This document shows, piece by piece, positions 42,312-51,054 of a stretch of DNA of 64,000 nt (positions are counted from its first letter, which is position 1; each line of letters begins with the position of its first letter). Source of the stretch: Rosistilla ulvae (GTDB lineage: Bacteria; Planctomycetota; Planctomycetia; Pirellulales; Pirellulaceae); contig NZ_CP036261.1 of NCBI RefSeq assembly GCF_007741475.1, forward strand, positions 2,728,001-2,792,000. The letters run 5' to 3'. The translations under genes and the position numbers were made by a program. The notes beneath the pieces are model-generated. The model was not told where the DNA came from, searched no databases, and saw nothing but the letters and a program-made list of their open reading frames with translations.

Positions 42312-42872
42312 GTGTCGAAAATTTCGTTTTCGCTGCTTGTTGCCAGCTTTTTCTTAGGCCTCGCCATGAACCATGCCAACGCCCACGATCATCTGACCGA
42401 TTTCAAGGTCGAATCGATCGATGGCGAAACCGTCGACCTCGGCCAATACAAAGGGAAGGTCTTGTTGGTCGTCAACGTTGCCAGCGAATGCGGATTGACC
42501 CCGCAATACGCTGGTTTGCAAGCGTTGTATGAAAAGTACCAAGACAAGGGATTGGTCGTCTTGGGCTTCCCATGCAATCAATTTGGCAAGCAGGAACCGG
42601 GCACCTCGGCCGAGATCAAATCGTTTTGCAAGTCGAATTACGACGTCACCTTTCCAATGTTCGCCAAGGTCGAAGTCAAAGGGGCCAACGCCGCTCCGCT
42701 GTACAAGTATTTGTCAGCCGCCGAGACCAAGCCCAAGGGACCGGGGAACGTCTCGTGGAACTTTGAAAAGTTCCTTGTCGATGGCCACGGGCATCTGGTC
42801 GGTCGTTACGCCCCACAGACCGAACCCAACGACGCGGAATTGACCAAGCAGATCGAATCGCTGCTGAAGTAA
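42312..42872 (+). CDS. exported glutathione-peroxidase-family thiol peroxidase
   Basis: I set the start at GTG 42312, which has CTGGAG seven bases upstream and gives a clean signal peptide (ending NHANAHDH). The upstream ATG at 42054 would add 86 unlikely residues. The 186-residue product has the peroxidatic Cys (no Sec) in NVASECGLTPQY (C60), the FPCNQFGKQEPG motif with the second Cys, and WNFEKFLVD with the Trp and Asn of the catalytic tetrad. It reduces peroxides in the periplasm, most likely with thioredoxin-type donors. Together with the exported KatG, it suggests strong peroxide defence in the envelope. Confidence 0.93.
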   Translation: MSKISFSLLVASFFLGLAMNHANAHDHLTDFKVESIDGETVDLGQYKGKVLLVVNVASECGLTPQYAGLQALYEKYQDKGLVVLGFPCNQFGKQEPGTSAEIKSFCKSNYDVTFPMFAKVEVKGANAAPLYKYLSAAETKPKGPGNVSWNFEKFLVDGHGHLVGRYAPQTEPNDAELTKQIESLLK

Positions 42873-43153
42873 TCGCCGCCAAGTCCAGGCCTCTCATTCA
42901 ACGTCCCCCGCTGGTGACGTATCTCAACGCCACCATCGCGTCCGGCTCTGGGCTGGCGCGATGGTCTACTGCCTGGGCCGCAGCCAAAGTTTCTTCCCGC
43001 AACAGCCTGGCATTTCTGCGACCGGCCGATTTTGTTCGGGCATTCGCCCCTTGGTGAGCGACTGGTGTCAAGCGGCGGTCGGTCGGTTGCCGATACAACG
43101 GGCATAACCGATACATTCTGCTTGCTTGCGATGGACGAACGGGAGTCGATCTG

Positions 43154-43996
43154 ATGACAATTCTGCGGCGAATTCGTCACGCCCTGTTTGCATCGATCGC
43201 TGCATTTCTGCTTGCCATTCTGTTTGTGCCCACCGACTCGCCGCGCACCGTCTGGTCGATCGCCGACGCCAATCACGCCGACGCACCGCAGCGCGTGATC
43301 GCGTCGGGAACCGCGGTAACGCCGATTCGCTCGCAATCGCGACTTCCCCAATTGCTGACCGCACGTCTGCGGTGGCGTTTGAGGATGACCCAGCACTACG
43401 CCGATCGGGATATGACGCGTCAGTTCAACCAAGCGGTCGCAGCTGTCGAAGAATCGGCCGACGAACCGGCGACAACAGAAGCAACGATGACGTTGACCAG
43501 TTATCGCCAATCGGGTTCTCCCGAGGGGGATGTTCCGGCTGGTTCGGGCCAACCTGACGAACTGTTGACCGGACACGATTTCTGGACGCGTCAGCACGAT
43601 CGGGCGGCGGCAGCGTACGAAGAATTGCTGGCATTGGATAAACCAACGGCCGTCGCAACCCCGGTTACAACGCTCCCCGGACTTCCGACGACGCGCGGTC
43701 TGTGGCTCGCCGCACTCTGCGGCTTGTTGGGTGGTTTGACGATGGCAGGCGTCGATTGGCTGGCCTATCGACAACAACCACGCGACGAAGCGGGGCACGA
43801 CGAAACGCTACATCTACCCGCATCGTGGTTCCATGTGCGCCGGACCCCGTTCCAGCGGTTGGCTCAAGCGATTCGGACGGTTTGTATTCTCTGGATCGTT
43901 GTCACCGGCCTGTTGTTGGTCGGTTCGGCTCGCAAGGAAATGGGGATGCAACGGTTGACGAAGTGGCCGTTGGCGGAACTCGCCGACCTGGTCTGA
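43154..43996 (+). CDS. membrane protein of unknown function, next to ExeA-like ATPase
   Basis: The 280-residue product has an N-terminal membrane helix (about 12-26), a long soluble part with basic and Thr/Ala-rich character (about 60-185), a helix at about 186-203 (LWLAALCGLLGGLTMAGV) and another at about 243-258 (CILWIVVTGLLLVGS). The general layout recalls polysaccharide chain-length (Wzz-like) proteins, with two end helices around a soluble domain, but no Wzz proline motif is visible, so this is only a thought. It lies 252 bp before the ExeA-like ATPase on the same strand and may belong to the same envelope locus. Confidence 0.6.
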   Translation: MTILRRIRHALFASIAAFLLAILFVPTDSPRTVWSIADANHADAPQRVIASGTAVTPIRSQSRLPQLLTARLRWRLRMTQHYADRDMTRQFNQAVAAVEESADEPATTEATMTLTSYRQSGSPEGDVPAGSGQPDELLTGHDFWTRQHDRAAAAYEELLALDKPTAVATPVTTLPGLPTTRGLWLAALCGLLGGLTMAGVDWLAYRQQPRDEAGHDETLHLPASWFHVRRTPFQRLAQAIRTVCILWIVVTGLLLVGSARKEMGMQRLTKWPLAELADLV

Positions 43997-44248
43997 ACCA
44001 TCCCCGTCGCTGTGGTTCCGCAAGTGGCGGCGATCACCGCTCGTGGGCTCGGTCGGAAATGCAAGCAGCGCTCGCAAATCGTCTCCACTGAGATGCAATT
44101 GTCTCCCTCGCCATCGCGATATATGGGCCCCCCGATTAGACCGTCGTGAATCGTCCCGATTCGCTTCAGTCGGCTGGCAAGATGTGCCGAACAAACCGAT
44201 TAGACCGTATGTTCGGATTTACCTCCGCAATCAAAACAGTAGACGACC

Positions 44249-46564
44249 ATGGCTGAAAAGAACGATCCTCACGTTGAATCAAAGTTCTACTTTGCTGCTT
44301 CTCCCTTTCCAGCGACGCCGCAAGCGGAATCGTATTGTGGGATCGGTTCGGTCGAAGAAACGCGTCGCCGGATCAAGCGTTCGATCGAACGGGCCGAGGG
44401 CCCATCGATCGTGATCGGCGGCCCAGGTTTGGGGAAGTCGTTGTTGTGCAATCTGATCGCCAACGATTACCGCAGCCTCTACAAAGTTGCATTCCTTTCC
44501 GAAGGGCAGATCGATACCAGCCGCGAGCTGTTGCAAGCGATCATGTTCCAACTGGACCTTCCCTACCGCGACCAGGAAGAGGGTGAATTGCGGCTGGCGT
44601 TGATCGATTTCCTGCGTCCCAAAGAGAACTCGGGAGACAACGGCACCCTGTTGATCATCGACGAAGCGCAATCGCTGTCGTCGGAGTTGTTGGAAGAGAT
44701 CCGGATGATCAGCAGCATTGTTCGCGATGGCAAGCCGCGCGTCCGAACGCTGTTGGCGGGTGGATTGCGGTTGGATGAAAACCTGGCCGACCCGCGTCTC
44801 GCTTCCTTCTCGCAACGTGTGGCGACACGATGTTATCTGCACGCGTTGTCGGTTGGCGAAACCGCCGACTACATCCGCCAGCAACTGCAACGCGTTGGCG
44901 CTGAACCGCAGGAACTGATCCGCGACGAAGCGATCTCCAGCGTCCACAGCGCGTCCGACGGGATCCCACGTCTGATCAACCAATTGATGAACCATGTGCT
45001 CTATTTCGCGGAGCAACAGGCGATCGAGATCATCACGCCCGAAATCGTTCAGGACGCTTGGGCCGACTTGCAACAATTGCCTGTACCGTCGCGTCCGGCG
45101 ACGCGAACGGCTGCGACTTCGGCTGTCGATTTTGGACCGCTCGGCAGCGACGACGAAGCGGGATCGATCGAGTTTGGCGAACTTTCCGATATCGATACGG
45201 ACGCCGATTTCGATTCGGAGCCATTGGATGACGATCTGGAACGATCGGCAGAGCTCAAAAACGATTCGGATGAACTCGAACCGATCGATCGAGATCAGGT
45301 GGTTAGCGAGAGCTTTGAGATGCTCGAGGCATGCGTTCAATTGGTGGCCGAGCACGAACGCGATCATTTTGCTTTCGACGCCGGCACCCCATCGGAGACT
45401 TCGTTGGCGGATGCCTTTGCCGCGGCCTTTGGCGTTGAATCGGTAATCGCCGAGGGACACGAATCGAGCGAAGACGAGCAACAGCCGAACTATGTGCTCG
45501 GCCAATACGAAGACGGCGCTGCGGAAGCCAACGACGCGACCGAAGCGGTTGACGATTGCCAATCGATCGCAGCAACCGACGCCGATTCGGTGGAAGCGAC
45601 CGCGGCCGATGCGGTTACCGACCAACCGACCGCCGAAGCGGATCAATCCGTCGCCGGCGAAGTCGCTTCGCTAACTTTCCGCGACTTTCCCGTCGTCCAT
45701 CTGTCGACCAAGGGATGTTGTTCGGAGAGCGAATGCGAAGGGGACGCGTGTTCCAACGATCAACCTGTCGCCGAAGTCCACACGAGCGACGATCAGGACC
45801 AGCCAACCTGTGACCTGCAGGACGTCCAAACCGCGGCGTCGGAGAACGAACTCGATTCCGAGACGGTTTGTTTCCGGGAAGAGATCGCTGCGAACGTCGA
45901 TTTGCAAATCGCTGAACAGGTCGCCACCGATTTCGAGATGAACAACGTCACCGACGAACCGGTCACCAGCGAATCGGCTTTCGGTACGATCGATGACAGC
46001 GTCTGGAACGCCGACTTCGCCGATCGCGACGCGATCGCAGCAACCGATCTCCCCGAGACGTCCGACCAACCGATCGGCTCCGCTCCACAGCCGATCGATC
46101 CGTTTGGCGACGACTTCGACGACGAGATCGCGATCGAAGTGCATCAGCCCGGCAACCTTTTGTTCCCCGCGGTCAACGATTCATCCGTCGCGCCTCTTGC
46201 TGACGCCGAAGCAAATCCAGCTTTGTGGATTGCGGGTGTTGATGACGCGAACGATCCACCGCGCAGCGAGCACGAGGACTTGCTGCGAACCGAGGTGATC
46301 TCGATCAATCGAGCTGCAATCGATACCAACCCAGGAGTTGTTTCGGGGCACTTCCAAGGCCTGCAAGCCCGCGGGCATGCGGCTCATGCCAACGTCAAAC
46401 CGAAGGCCGCCCGAGACATCGAAGTCGCCGACGATCGCGATCTCTTGATCATCGAAGACGAAGTGCAAGATATCGATGGGATCGTGCCGCAACCGGCGAT
46501 TCCGGCGGCGGCAAAAACACTCAACGATCTGACGACCTTGTTCAGCCGAATCCGCAAGGGATGA
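44249..46564 (+). CDS. ExeA-like AAA ATPase with long acidic tail
   Basis: In the 771-residue product the first 280 residues form an ExeA/GspA-type ATPase. It has FYFAASPFPATPQAESYCG at the start, Walker A GGPGLGKS (57-64), Walker B LLIIDEAQ (134-141), and a sensor region at about 230-245 (SDGIPRLINQLMNH). The remaining 480 residues are strongly acidic (Asp/Glu/Ala/Thr-rich, no clear domain) and probably disordered. ExeA proteins in secretion and in polysaccharide loci bind ATP and peptidoglycan, but the peptidoglycan-binding domain is missing here. Its stop overlaps the next start in ATGA, so the two are translationally coupled. Confidence 0.85.
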   Translation: MAEKNDPHVESKFYFAASPFPATPQAESYCGIGSVEETRRRIKRSIERAEGPSIVIGGPGLGKSLLCNLIANDYRSLYKVAFLSEGQIDTSRELLQAIMFQLDLPYRDQEEGELRLALIDFLRPKENSGDNGTLLIIDEAQSLSSELLEEIRMISSIVRDGKPRVRTLLAGGLRLDENLADPRLASFSQRVATRCYLHALSVGETADYIRQQLQRVGAEPQELIRDEAISSVHSASDGIPRLINQLMNHVLYFAEQQAIEIITPEIVQDAWADLQQLPVPSRPATRTAATSAVDFGPLGSDDEAGSIEFGELSDIDTDADFDSEPLDDDLERSAELKNDSDELEPIDRDQVVSESFEMLEACVQLVAEHERDHFAFDAGTPSETSLADAFAAAFGVESVIAEGHESSEDEQQPNYVLGQYEDGAAEANDATEAVDDCQSIAATDADSVEATAADAVTDQPTAEADQSVAGEVASLTFRDFPVVHLSTKGCCSESECEGDACSNDQPVAEVHTSDDQDQPTCDLQDVQTAASENELDSETVCFREEIAANVDLQIAEQVATDFEMNNVTDEPVTSESAFGTIDDSVWNADFADRDAIAATDLPETSDQPIGSAPQPIDPFGDDFDDEIAIEVHQPGNLLFPAVNDSSVAPLADAEANPALWIAGVDDANDPPRSEHEDLLRTEVISINRAAIDTNPGVVSGHFQGLQARGHAAHANVKPKAARDIEVADDRDLLIIEDEVQDIDGIVPQPAIPAAAKTLNDLTTLFSRIRKG

Positions 46565-47238
46565 GTGGTCCTATGACAAGCCTGCCGACCAGCCCACGGA
46601 TTCCGGCATCGATGCGAGTCTCCGCCCGTTTAAAGGCATTGGCCTCCGCGGGCGAAACGGAACAACCGGCGGCGACGGTTGCGATCGATCCACCACACGC
46701 GACGGCCTCGCCAACCGCAGCGACGGCATCGCTGCGCAGCCTTGCTGAATCGATCGTCAACGCAGCGGATCAGTCGGCGCAGACGCCGATCTTGGTACCG
46801 GGAAGGCGAGTCGTCTTGGACCCGCAACTATTTGTTGCGTTGTCGAGCGAGCTGATCGATATCGCGCGACGGACGATCCGCATCGAAGCCCTTTCGCCTG
46901 CTGCGGGAGGCTGGGGGGCGATCCATCTGCTTCGCGGCCATCGTCGAATCGTGAGCCAATTGTCCGCCGACGTTCCCTATGACGTCGAAGTGATCGAGAT
47001 GAACCGGATCAGCCGTCCGGCGGGTCCCAAGCGGCCGCTGTTTATCGGGCTGGCGACCAGCAGCGCGATGTTGCGTTGGTTGCCCACCGCGTCGTGCTAC
47101 CGATTCCTGATGCTAGAATCGGGAACTCGTACGTCGCTTCCCGAAGGGACGCAGGCCTCGGTCGAACGCTTTCATCTGACGGCCGTCAGCGGCGGCACAA
47201 AGACTCGCCACTACAACAACGGTCACCGTGTAGGTTGA
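46561..47238 (+). CDS. unknown protein coupled to ExeA-like ATPase
   Basis: The 225-residue protein starts inside the previous stop (ATGA). It opens with a Pro/Ala/Thr-rich stretch and then has a compact domain (about 75-215) with DPQLFVALSSELIDIARR, then LSPAAGGWGAIHLLRGHRRIVSQL, and ends in a positively charged tail. No family is recognised. No signal peptide or membrane helix is seen, so it is probably cytoplasmic and a partner of the ATPase (inference from coupling). A polysaccharide deacetylase gene is convergent downstream. Confidence 0.7.
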   Translation: MSGPMTSLPTSPRIPASMRVSARLKALASAGETEQPAATVAIDPPHATASPTAATASLRSLAESIVNAADQSAQTPILVPGRRVVLDPQLFVALSSELIDIARRTIRIEALSPAAGGWGAIHLLRGHRRIVSQLSADVPYDVEVIEMNRISRPAGPKRPLFIGLATSSAMLRWLPTASCYRFLMLESGTRTSLPEGTQASVERFHLTAVSGGTKTRHYNNGHRVG

Positions 47239-47356
47239 TGTTGTGGTCTAGCGGGGATCTGTTGGATTGGAGGCTTCAGCCGACCGCGGTTCGTCGCCGC
47301 AATACGTCGAATGCTTCCGATGCCGACGGCCAGCGACGCAAACTCAGGTGCAACGT

Positions 47357-48472
47357 CTAGTGCGTTGGACAACCGCTCGCCGCAAACAGTTCGTCGATTG
47401 CAACCACACGGCCGCGATCCGCTGCGGGGCCGTCGATCGAATCGCCGGATGAGGAGATCGAGGATTGATCGCGCTGGCGCCACCAGGCGGCAACGTCGCG
47501 CGGTAACGCGTGCCACAGATCGGTTTGTTCTCGCAGGTATTCCAGAAACTGGCGGTAGACGTTCAGTCTCGCGGCGGTGTCTAGGTAGTCGGGATGTGTG
47601 ATCAGCATCGCCATACCGGCAATCTCGCGCAGGTGTTGCATCTTGTCGATCCAGACTTGCGGCGAATTCTCTCCCAACGCAATCAGCAGCGTATGGTCTT
47701 GCGGAAGCGTGTAGGGCAGTTCGACAAACTTACCCGCGATAAATGGCCAGGGAGAACCGATCCCGCCAGGCATCGCTTGAAACGGATCGACATCAAAACA
47801 ACTGGCGTCGTAATCGACGTTCAGTCCCTGCAACCAATCGAGATTGCGATGGACCATTGGGGCTCGAAAGCCCGTCGATTGGAAGTCTTCGATCGCTTGG
47901 TTGATCCGCTGCTTGCGCCATTCAAATGTCCGTTGCGATTCAAATAGACGGCCGTCGTGGTTGTATCCATGTACGCCGATTTCATGACCACGACCGCGCA
48001 GATCATCCAAAAGTCCCGCGTCGATCTTGTACTTGTAGGGGACAAAATTCCACGCCGATCGAAATCCGTATTCTTCCTCCAAGCTGGCAAGCGCGGGGGC
48101 CAGTTTCGCACCGACGCGTGTTTCCACATCGTGCGTCAGTACCGTGCCGACTCGAAAACCATCGGGCCAAGGATGCAACGTCCGTTGGTTGGGTGTCGAC
48201 GCAAGCGTTTGAACGACGGCCTGCCGCCAATCGTGGATGAATCGCGTCGGCAGATACCAGTCGGCCGGTGCGTCCAATGAACGGTTGCGTCCTCGCTGCA
48301 GTTGCTGTCGCAGCGCGATTGGAATCCAGGGACGTAAGCGGTAATACGCTTTGAATTTCCAACTGAGCCGCGCCGCGGCGATGTCCGCGACGGCATGCTG
48401 TTGCAAGACCCGACCAAGTGGTCCATCAAATGCGAATCGAAACGGGATCGCGGGTTGGTTGGCGTCGTCCAT
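47357..48472 (-). CDS. polysaccharide deacetylase-like protein
   Basis: In the 371-residue product the NodB-type fold starts at about residue 108 with LTHDVE (catalytic D115 region; usually TFDD). The metal-binding histidines are H168 and H172 in GVHGYNHD, followed by FRAPMVHRNLDWLQ and ITHPDY, as in the large planctomycete deacetylase group. No signal peptide is visible, so the enzyme is either cytoplasmic or acts on a lipid-linked precursor. It probably removes acetyl groups from a cell-surface polysaccharide. Neighbouring ExeA-like genes support an envelope or exopolysaccharide locus. Confidence 0.85.
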   Translation of the reverse strand: MDDANQPAIPFRFAFDGPLGRVLQQHAVADIAAARLSWKFKAYYRLRPWIPIALRQQLQRGRNRSLDAPADWYLPTRFIHDWRQAVVQTLASTPNQRTLHPWPDGFRVGTVLTHDVETRVGAKLAPALASLEEEYGFRSAWNFVPYKYKIDAGLLDDLRGRGHEIGVHGYNHDGRLFESQRTFEWRKQRINQAIEDFQSTGFRAPMVHRNLDWLQGLNVDYDASCFDVDPFQAMPGGIGSPWPFIAGKFVELPYTLPQDHTLLIALGENSPQVWIDKMQHLREIAGMAMLITHPDYLDTAARLNVYRQFLEYLREQTDLWHALPRDVAAWWRQRDQSSISSSGDSIDGPAADRGRVVAIDELFAASGCPTH

Positions 48473-48722
48473 TGGAGGAATGTTGATGGGGAAGGCGATG
48501 GAGAGATTGCAAGGGTGGAACGCGAGCGGAGGCGTTCCGTTCGTTCACTGTCTTCAGTTTTCCACAGCATAGTCCAAATGAGACACCGAGGATCACTAGC
48601 TTGCGGATTTCCGGCTTCCTCCCTGACGTTGATCAAATCTCCCGTAACAACCCGTGTAGATTGTGCAATGCAACCTGCAAGTATGCCGGCGATGGGGAAT
48701 CTCCCCAGGTCAACGCGGTGAA

Positions 48723-49664
48723 CTACAGGACGGTGGCGGTTTGGTCCGAATCGGCGACTTGCAGCTGTGATCCGGCGTCGAACCACTTGCGGCGGACGTA
48801 TCCGATGGCGATCACTTGGCCGTCGGTCGGCGATGCGATTGCCGATCGGATCTCGCCGCACGGTTTGTCCGTATCGATCAGCTTGGTTCCCGTCGCGGGA
48901 ACCGCGTCGCCGCTGATTTGCATTTTCACCAGCTTCTTTTGCACCTGCCCCAACGCGTCCAAGCGAGCGATCGTTTCCTGACCGAGGTAGCAGCCTTTGG
49001 TGAAGCTGATCGTTTGCTCGTTGCGGTCGACTTCCTGAGGCAAGTTGGCGTCGCTGCAATCGATGCCAAAGCGAGGCCAGCCGGCGGCGATTCGCGCCGA
49101 TTCCAAGACCTGCCCATCGACGACTGGAAAATCCTGCTCGGTCAACCATTTTTCAACGGCTTCGGCAGCGTTGGCGCTGGCGACAACCAGACAATCCTGC
49201 CCGCTGGTCCATGGCAATTGGAACCACGATGCCGAGGCATCGCCGATTGCCAACGTCCCACATGCCAGACGCGGAGCCTCTGCGGGCGTGAAGCCTTCGA
49301 TCACCGGTTCCTGCTGGCCGCTGATCAACCAACCGACGAAGGCTTCGCTGCGATCGGTGATCACCGCGTCTTCGCGAATGATGTAGCGATCGATATGCGA
49401 CGCCAAGGTTTCTCCCTGCGATCCGCATCCTAACATCAGCATCCGCTGGGATTCATTGAAGCCGCAGACGTGACCGATCGCGCGGCCACGGACATCGGTG
49501 ATGAAGGTCTCCCAGCCGTGGTCGACTTCCAACCGCTTGAAGTCGTTGGTGGTCAAGTTGTTCAGGACGGTCGTGCGATCGTCGCCGGTCATTTCAACGA
49601 CACACAGGTCGTCGATCCGCACGCACGCGCGGCCCGCGGTAAAGGCTTCGTATTCGGTCGTCAT
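48723..49664 (-). CDS. YgfZ/GcvT-like folate-binding protein
   Basis: The start was set at the Met at 49664 (MTTEYEAFT). The 313-residue product has the YgfZ signature KGCYLGQE (223-230) and the aminomethyltransferase-type fold seen in GcvT (LNNLTTND near 34-41, VRGRAIGHV). YgfZ proteins help assemble or repair iron-sulfur clusters through a folate-dependent step. It lies 16 bp after the LarA-like gene, so the two are one operon. There is no glycine-cleavage gene nearby, which supports YgfZ over GcvT. Confidence 0.9.
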   Translation of the reverse strand: MTTEYEAFTAGRACVRIDDLCVVEMTGDDRTTVLNNLTTNDFKRLEVDHGWETFITDVRGRAIGHVCGFNESQRMLMLGCGSQGETLASHIDRYIIREDAVITDRSEAFVGWLISGQQEPVIEGFTPAEAPRLACGTLAIGDASASWFQLPWTSGQDCLVVASANAAEAVEKWLTEQDFPVVDGQVLESARIAAGWPRFGIDCSDANLPQEVDRNEQTISFTKGCYLGQETIARLDALGQVQKKLVKMQISGDAVPATGTKLIDTDKPCGEIRSAIASPTDGQVIAIGYVRRKWFDAGSQLQVADSDQTATVL

Positions 49665-49680
49665 CGGATGTTGCTCGTGT

Positions 49681-50910
49681 TTAGTTTTCGTCAGCTTCGC
49701 CCACGGTCGCGACACAGAATTGTGCGGCCCGCACGACGACGGTGTGTGAATATTGGTCGACCAGGTTTTGCAGCTGCTCGCGAGTTTCGATCGCTCCTAG
49801 CCCCATCTCCTCCAACGGTTCGCGAGGCAGTCCGCTGGCCACGACGATCCGCGATTCCTCGCGGGCTCGCAACAGAACGTTGGCGATCATCCCTTCGCGG
49901 GTGAGATCCTTGCGAGTTGCTTTCTGCAGATCTTCGTACGAAGCATCCGACGCCAATCGACGCAGCGCCGGGCCGGGAGTGTCGGTCAGATCGCAGCAGA
50001 TCGCGATCGCACCGCCGACTTCGACCAGTCCACGGGCGACGTGTAACGCCCGGGCGACGTTGTTCCAGTTCTGTTGTTGATCGTCTCCGTCGATGCAGGC
50101 GATGACCAATGAAGGAGGATTGGGCGCCGAGCGTTGCCACGATGATTCGATCGACGATGTCAGTTTCCGCCGCACGCCACCGGGTGTTCCCGCGACGATT
50201 TCCGCCGCGCGGGCATCGACGGTCGGCAAGACCTCGACGACCATCTGGATCCCCAGCAACCAAGCCGCTTCGTCGGCCTGCTTCCGAGCCGTGTTCGGAG
50301 CGGCTTCCGAGGGACGCCCGAAAAATTGAGCGTCTCGCACCCGCTGTTGGCTGCGGCGATCGGCAAACTGAGGAAACACGCCACCCGCTTCGCAGCGAGG
50401 GTCCAATGCCCCATCGGGACGGGCGATCGCCAGCGGGATGACAAAGTCGGCTTCCAGGATCATGCGGTTCAAATAGATCGGGTCGGCAGCTTCGGAAGCC
50501 GCCAGATAGCCCAGCGTCGCTTGATCGTCGGGATCGTGCCGATGGACCTTCGCTTGGTTGCCGACGACTTCGGTCAACCGCTGCAGCGTCGCCTCGCTAG
50601 CATCCTCCCCCAGAACAACTTCGATCTCACCATTTGCGTCCGAAGCGATCGCGTCCAAAACGCCGGCGACACAGTCGAAGAGACTGGGCAGATTCGGATC
50701 GACAACCACCGCGATCCGATCTCCCGGCACGATCGCTTGATGAATCGGCGGGTAATCCTCGGCGTGCTGCAGCGCGTCGCGGATCGACCGCCGCGGATCG
50801 GGCAACGCTTGCAAATCGACGGGTGCTAGCGTCAGCACCTCCGCTTCGCAGCCGCCGTGGATTGCTAGCGGGCCATCCTGCCAGAATCTGTGAGGTTCCG
50901 GGGTAGACAT
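49681..50910 (-). CDS. LarA-like (DUF2088) protein
   Basis: The 409-residue product (ATG at 50910) has the N-terminal LarA fold (GDRIAVVVDPNLP, then ATLQRLTEVVG and VHRHDPDDQATLG) and a second domain with VIACIDGDDQQQNWNNVARALHVARGLVEVGG. The LarA catalytic DHTRP loop is DPNLP here, and I do not see the nickel-pincer lysine and histidines, so lactate racemase activity is unlikely. The real reaction is unknown. It is the first gene of a two-gene unit with YgfZ. Confidence 0.75.
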   Translation of the reverse strand: MSTPEPHRFWQDGPLAIHGGCEAEVLTLAPVDLQALPDPRRSIRDALQHAEDYPPIHQAIVPGDRIAVVVDPNLPSLFDCVAGVLDAIASDANGEIEVVLGEDASEATLQRLTEVVGNQAKVHRHDPDDQATLGYLAASEAADPIYLNRMILEADFVIPLAIARPDGALDPRCEAGGVFPQFADRRSQQRVRDAQFFGRPSEAAPNTARKQADEAAWLLGIQMVVEVLPTVDARAAEIVAGTPGGVRRKLTSSIESSWQRSAPNPPSLVIACIDGDDQQQNWNNVARALHVARGLVEVGGAIAICCDLTDTPGPALRRLASDASYEDLQKATRKDLTREGMIANVLLRAREESRIVVASGLPREPLEEMGLGAIETREQLQNLVDQYSHTVVVRAAQFCVATVGEADEN

Positions 50911-51054
50911 CAAATCTTCGGGCTCCAGGGTGACGATAGTAGGAATTATCGGGTTTAAGCATGCGAATTCAAACGGCGGCCGTTGCCGCCTGTTGCCAGC
51001 ATCTTAGAACTGGGTGGTTCGAAGCGGTAGGGCAGGCCAACCTTTGAGGATTTA

